From Chiua virens (Eukaryota; Basidiomycota; Agaricomycetes; Boletales; Boletaceae): 64,000 nucleotides of DNA. Numbering within the stretch: the first letter of the stretch is position 1; each line of letters starts with the position of its first letter. This document shows, one piece after another, positions 60,901 to 64,000 of the stretch. Made by a program: the position numbers and the translations under genes. The stretch lies in contig JAHNUO010000027.1 of NCBI GenBank assembly GCA_019787685.1, positions 186,001 to 250,000 of the forward strand, read 5' to 3'. Below the pieces are notes generated by a model. That model worked only from the letters and a program-made list of their open reading frames with translations. It was not told where the DNA came from and made no database searches.

Positions 60901-62565
60901 ATGGCACCTGATATGGACGGTGTCCCACCCCAGCATATATACGCGACCAACCTGCAGCAGAACATTGGTTATCCTTTGTGCGATCCAAAGCCAGACGATG
61001 AACGCGGTAGCCCTTATATTGACCAGGGTTTCCAAGTTGGGGATGTTGGTTGGGTCAAGGATAACGGTGAATTTAACCTCCTTTTCAATATATACTTCCC
61101 TCCCAGCAATCTTTGTACGGGAGCCACGAATTCTTTGAACGAATCTATCAAACACTCTCAACGAGACATCCGAGTCAGCCAAGGCCTTGATCCTGACACA
61201 GTAATCATGGGTGGTGTCACGCACATGTCGGGGGATCCGAGGTACTTCACGCTAGAACAAATACACAATTGGTCTAACTTAGTTTTGAGTGTCGAGGGAG
61301 GTTACAAATTCACTGCGACCTCCACGTCGGGTGCCATGCTTATCCTCCCGAACGGTGCTATTGTTTCCGAGCTCAAGGAGAAGTACTTGGAGGACCTCCG
61401 GGAACTTGCCATAAAGTCTTTACTTCCATGGTGCAAATATGCCAAGTGAGACGCTCTTTATTTGGTTACTACCATGTATACAACGAAGGCTTGGACCCTG
61501 GGTGCGTTCTACAACGGTTTTCTTGATGGAAATATCACTGTCTGCCATCGACCCCCCGATGATACCCACAAGTATAAATGGTTATGTCAATTCAACGTGG
61601 ATCACAGGCAGTCACCCAAAGATAACTGCGATATCAACCAAACGGTTTTCATCAAAGGTTTCAAAATGACAGTAAGATGGAAGTGGCTTCCTGTGGTACA
61701 GGAGCTGCACAAGACGGAACGGAGGTTCGCCCGGATCCTCGCCACGCTTCGGTCAATCATGCGGTCTCGGGAGTGGTTGTTCAGAAAAGGTGAGTCACAT
61801 TTTCCCGTCATTGAACATTATTATGACTACTTATCGACCTGGATGGAGCAGATATCCAGCATTTCCCATCCCAAACTTTAACTCAGGTTTGTCCGTTGCT
61901 AGCATCGTGATTATGTGAAATGCTAAGCTATCGTTAAGCCCCATCATGCCTTGGACATAATCAACTGCGTCTTATTAGACAAGGTGTGTGATGAATGCAA
62001 AGCACGTATAGTATTCAACCTTGCCAGAATCCCGAGGCTGACGTGGCCGTTGCGCACGATAATGACTGGATAGAAATGTTTGATAAGAAGGTACCTTGTC
62101 ATGTCGGCATTTATCTATTTATTGATGTGCGTGCAGGAACTGTCCTTGGAGAACCTAATGAACGAGAATGCCCTTTGTGACATCATAGAACAAAAATACA
62201 CCGCGAACTCGAACTCCAACAATAGCAAGTCATTTGTCGGTGTGATCACAACATGCGTTACTAACCTTTCCTAGGGGTCGTCTATTTGTGAAGAAACCAG
62301 TTTGTTTTCTCTCACCTTTATGTTCTGGCCGATAACCGAGTTACTTGATAGGGAGAGGGCTGGCGACGAACACGGATCAGCAGGTGATCCTAGTGAGGGC
62401 ACGGGCGCTGATCGCGAAGATGTTCCTTGTTTTGAAGACAATAAGAGTGCCAATGATGATTGTGAGACGCGCAATCTCGAAGATTCGTCTCCTTTACCTT
62501 CAAGTGACGATTCGCGGCTCGTTATTACAAGTATGTATCATGGACCCATGTTGTTTCTCTGAGGC
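60901..62565 (+). pseudogene. Basidiomycete protein of unknown function, interrupted by one in-frame TGA
   Basis: Begins MAPDMDGVPPQHIYATNLQ and carries blocks I associate with a large, uncharacterised mushroom family: GYPLCDPKPDDERG, VGDVGWVKDNGEFNLLFNI, FTATSTSGAMLILPNGA and LYLVTTMYTTKAWTLGAFYN. Further exons follow after 61789, including NPEADVAVAHDNDWIEMF (about 62029-62085) and an acidic C-terminal exon from about 62275. A single TGA at 61447-61449 interrupts an otherwise continuous frame between WCKYAK and DALYLVTT. I could not find an intron that removes it. It may be a young pseudogene, a sequencing error or a readthrough site. Confidence 0.65.
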
Positions 62566-63281
62566 ATTCTGATGTCTCGAAGATATACGGCTTGAAAGTT
62601 TTGATGTCGAGCCTATCGATGCAGGGGTATGTGTCACACGAAACTCATTTTCCAAGGCCTGCTTGTTACAATCACGTTTCACATTATTCTTTTGCCTTCC
62701 TACTCAACATTCTCAACCACTATACAAGATACTCAATATCTATTACGGCATATATTGCCTCATGCCAAGGCTATACTCAGGACCTTATCCTATTGGCCAT
62801 TCCTTTATGACTCACTATGATTCATTATTAGACACGTGTTATCACACGATGTCATAACCCATGCACAACACACATGTATTCACACATTATCTCTTATCTA
62901 TGATTCCCTATAACTCATATCTATTATTAAAGCAGTGCTTATCTCTTAACATGCTTATACCGCATTGTTTCAGCATTGTTTCCTCATGTCTTTATCTATG
63001 ACTCACATACATGCTGATACCTCATGTTATCTCACCTTATCTACCAATCAGGACACTCATACTTATCTATGTATTCATACTCCGATTGTAGCTCCGATTG
63101 TATTTTTAGTATATAAGACTTGAATGCAGCACCAAGGGAACTCTAACAAAGTTCACCTTTGGTTTTCCTCCATTGTCTCTCATAGACGGATCACCTCTGT
63201 AGTTCTCGCCTCACTCGTTAGACTCACTTGCATTCAACCTTACACTGACCACTACAACCACTCGCAAGTAACTCATAGTCT
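62566..63281. promoter_or_regulatory. AT/pyrimidine-rich upstream region of the C2-TPR gene
   Basis: 62690-63110 is low-complexity, rich in words such as CTTATCTATG and CTCACAT. A TATA-like box (AGTATATAAGACTTG, about 63107-63121) lies about 165 bp before the ATG at 63282. Confidence 0.45.
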
Positions 63282-64000
63282 ATGTTTGTTCTAGGTTGTT
63301 ACACTGCTGATCTGGAGGTCAATGTTGTAGTTTGCGGCATTTTCCAGCTGGGTTCAATCCTGGGAACTCGAGAAATCACCACAAGACAGATAGTCAATAC
63401 CGCTAGTTTGACTAGCAGTATTCACAGTAAGTATCATAACCCTTCCGAGATGCCGACGATTAAGGCCAGTCAAGAGCTCAGGCTTCCTCTCGGAAGTGCA
63501 GGATCTTGTTCTTCGTTGTTAATCACTCTTGGACGACTTTTCTCAGGCGATGAACCCCAATTGAGTCTTCATGTAAGGCTTACATAGCTGTATATAACCT
63601 CTGTCACTGATAGTACTGTGACATTGCATGCAGGAAATATCCAAATTTGAAGACAAGACGACTCGGGGATTTAATGCGCTCTACACTCATCGCGACGAAC
63701 CTGAAGGAGGATATCTTGAAGTTGCTGTTGAATGTTTCCGATCTGCTGTAGACGAATGTGATGCCCACTCTCCTGATCGCATCACCGCACTCTTCAACCT
63801 CGCCTCATCAGAATTCATCAGATGTCATGCCAATGGGACATACTCCGAGCTCAGCAGTCCCATTAAACTATACCGAGAACTTGGAGTGCACCCCTTGCTT
63901 GACTCTGATCACCCAGACCGCCCCGCGACATTGTTACTCTTAGCTCAGGCGCTCTTGTTTTGCTACGGTCAGAGCTACGATGAATCCATCGTCAGAGAAA
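63282..64000 (+). CDS. C2-TPR protein, probable CHAT-family N-terminal part (runs off window)
   Basis: The first part looks like a divergent C2 domain (LGTREITTRQIVN, QELRLPLGSAGSCSSLLITL). A GT-AG intron (about 63583-63632) follows QLSLHV. The next exon reads EISKFEDKTTRGFNALYTHR and then two TPR-like repeats with the motif SPDRITALFNLASSEF / HPDRPATLLLLAQALL. In mushroom genomes this arrangement usually precedes a C-terminal CHAT protease domain, which would lie beyond the window. Exon structure upstream of 63420 is uncertain. Confidence 0.75.

Overview
The window is fungal nuclear DNA, almost certainly from an Agaricomycete (mushroom-type basidiomycete). Genes are cut by many short GT-AG introns of about 45-90 nt. 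Its gene families are typical of that group: expanded cytochrome P450s, a HET-domain protein, a C2/TPR protein of the CHAT type, a fasciclin protein, an MRH receptor and histidine acid phosphatase. Between the genes lie long decayed stretches holding pseudogenes, degenerate duplications and a DDE-transposase remnant.

Layout. 1-13.1 kb: a cluster of six related P450 genes (one cut by the window edge, three apparently intact, two pseudogenes). 13.4-14.3 kb: a broken coiled-coil gene. 15.0-15.5 kb: cytochrome c oxidase subunit Va (yeast Cox6). 16.9-22.4 kb: two decayed copies of one module, the first invaded by a transposase fragment. 22.9-24.9 and 32.3-34.3 kb: two paralogous CBM21 glycogen-targeting subunits of protein phosphatase 1, duplicated together with their promoters. 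36.1-38.1 kb: a decayed copy of the phosphatase-aminopeptidase block found intact at 49.8-54.3 kb. 38.3-39.4 kb: an MRH-domain receptor gene that looks damaged. 40.9-46.2 kb: a P-loop GTPase gene with an extraordinary structure. 46.4-49.4 kb: a dead glucosidase II alpha gene. 49.8-51.6 kb: histidine acid phosphatase. 52.1-54.3 kb: leucine aminopeptidase. 54.6-55.9 kb: a protein of unknown function. 56.4-58.0 kb: a HET-domain gene. 60.0-62.6 kb: a divergent fasciclin/unknown pair. 63.3 kb to the edge: the start of a C2-TPR (CHAT-type) gene.

The most striking object is in the GTPase gene (minus strand). Between two ordinary conserved exons lies an 86-bp tandem array of 34 copies. On the gene strand every unit reads as a complete spliceosomal intron (GTAAGTGC donor, TGCTGAT branch-like site, pyrimidine tract, ATAG acceptor) plus exactly three nucleotides. 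Those triplets are the variable part of the unit, contain no stop codon, and are followed by four more 3-nt exons flanked by unrelated introns and then by an 18-nt exon. When all are joined, phase is kept and the frame runs open from the GTPase domain to the conserved C-terminal exons: about 50 exons encoding 529 residues, 38 of them one per exon. This is my reading of the sequence alone and needs transcript evidence.

Links between neighbours. The P450s may act in secondary metabolism or xenobiotic oxidation. The two PP1 regulators and the glucosidase II remnant concern glycogen and glycoprotein glucose metabolism, but I see no operon-like logic: these are independent eukaryotic genes.
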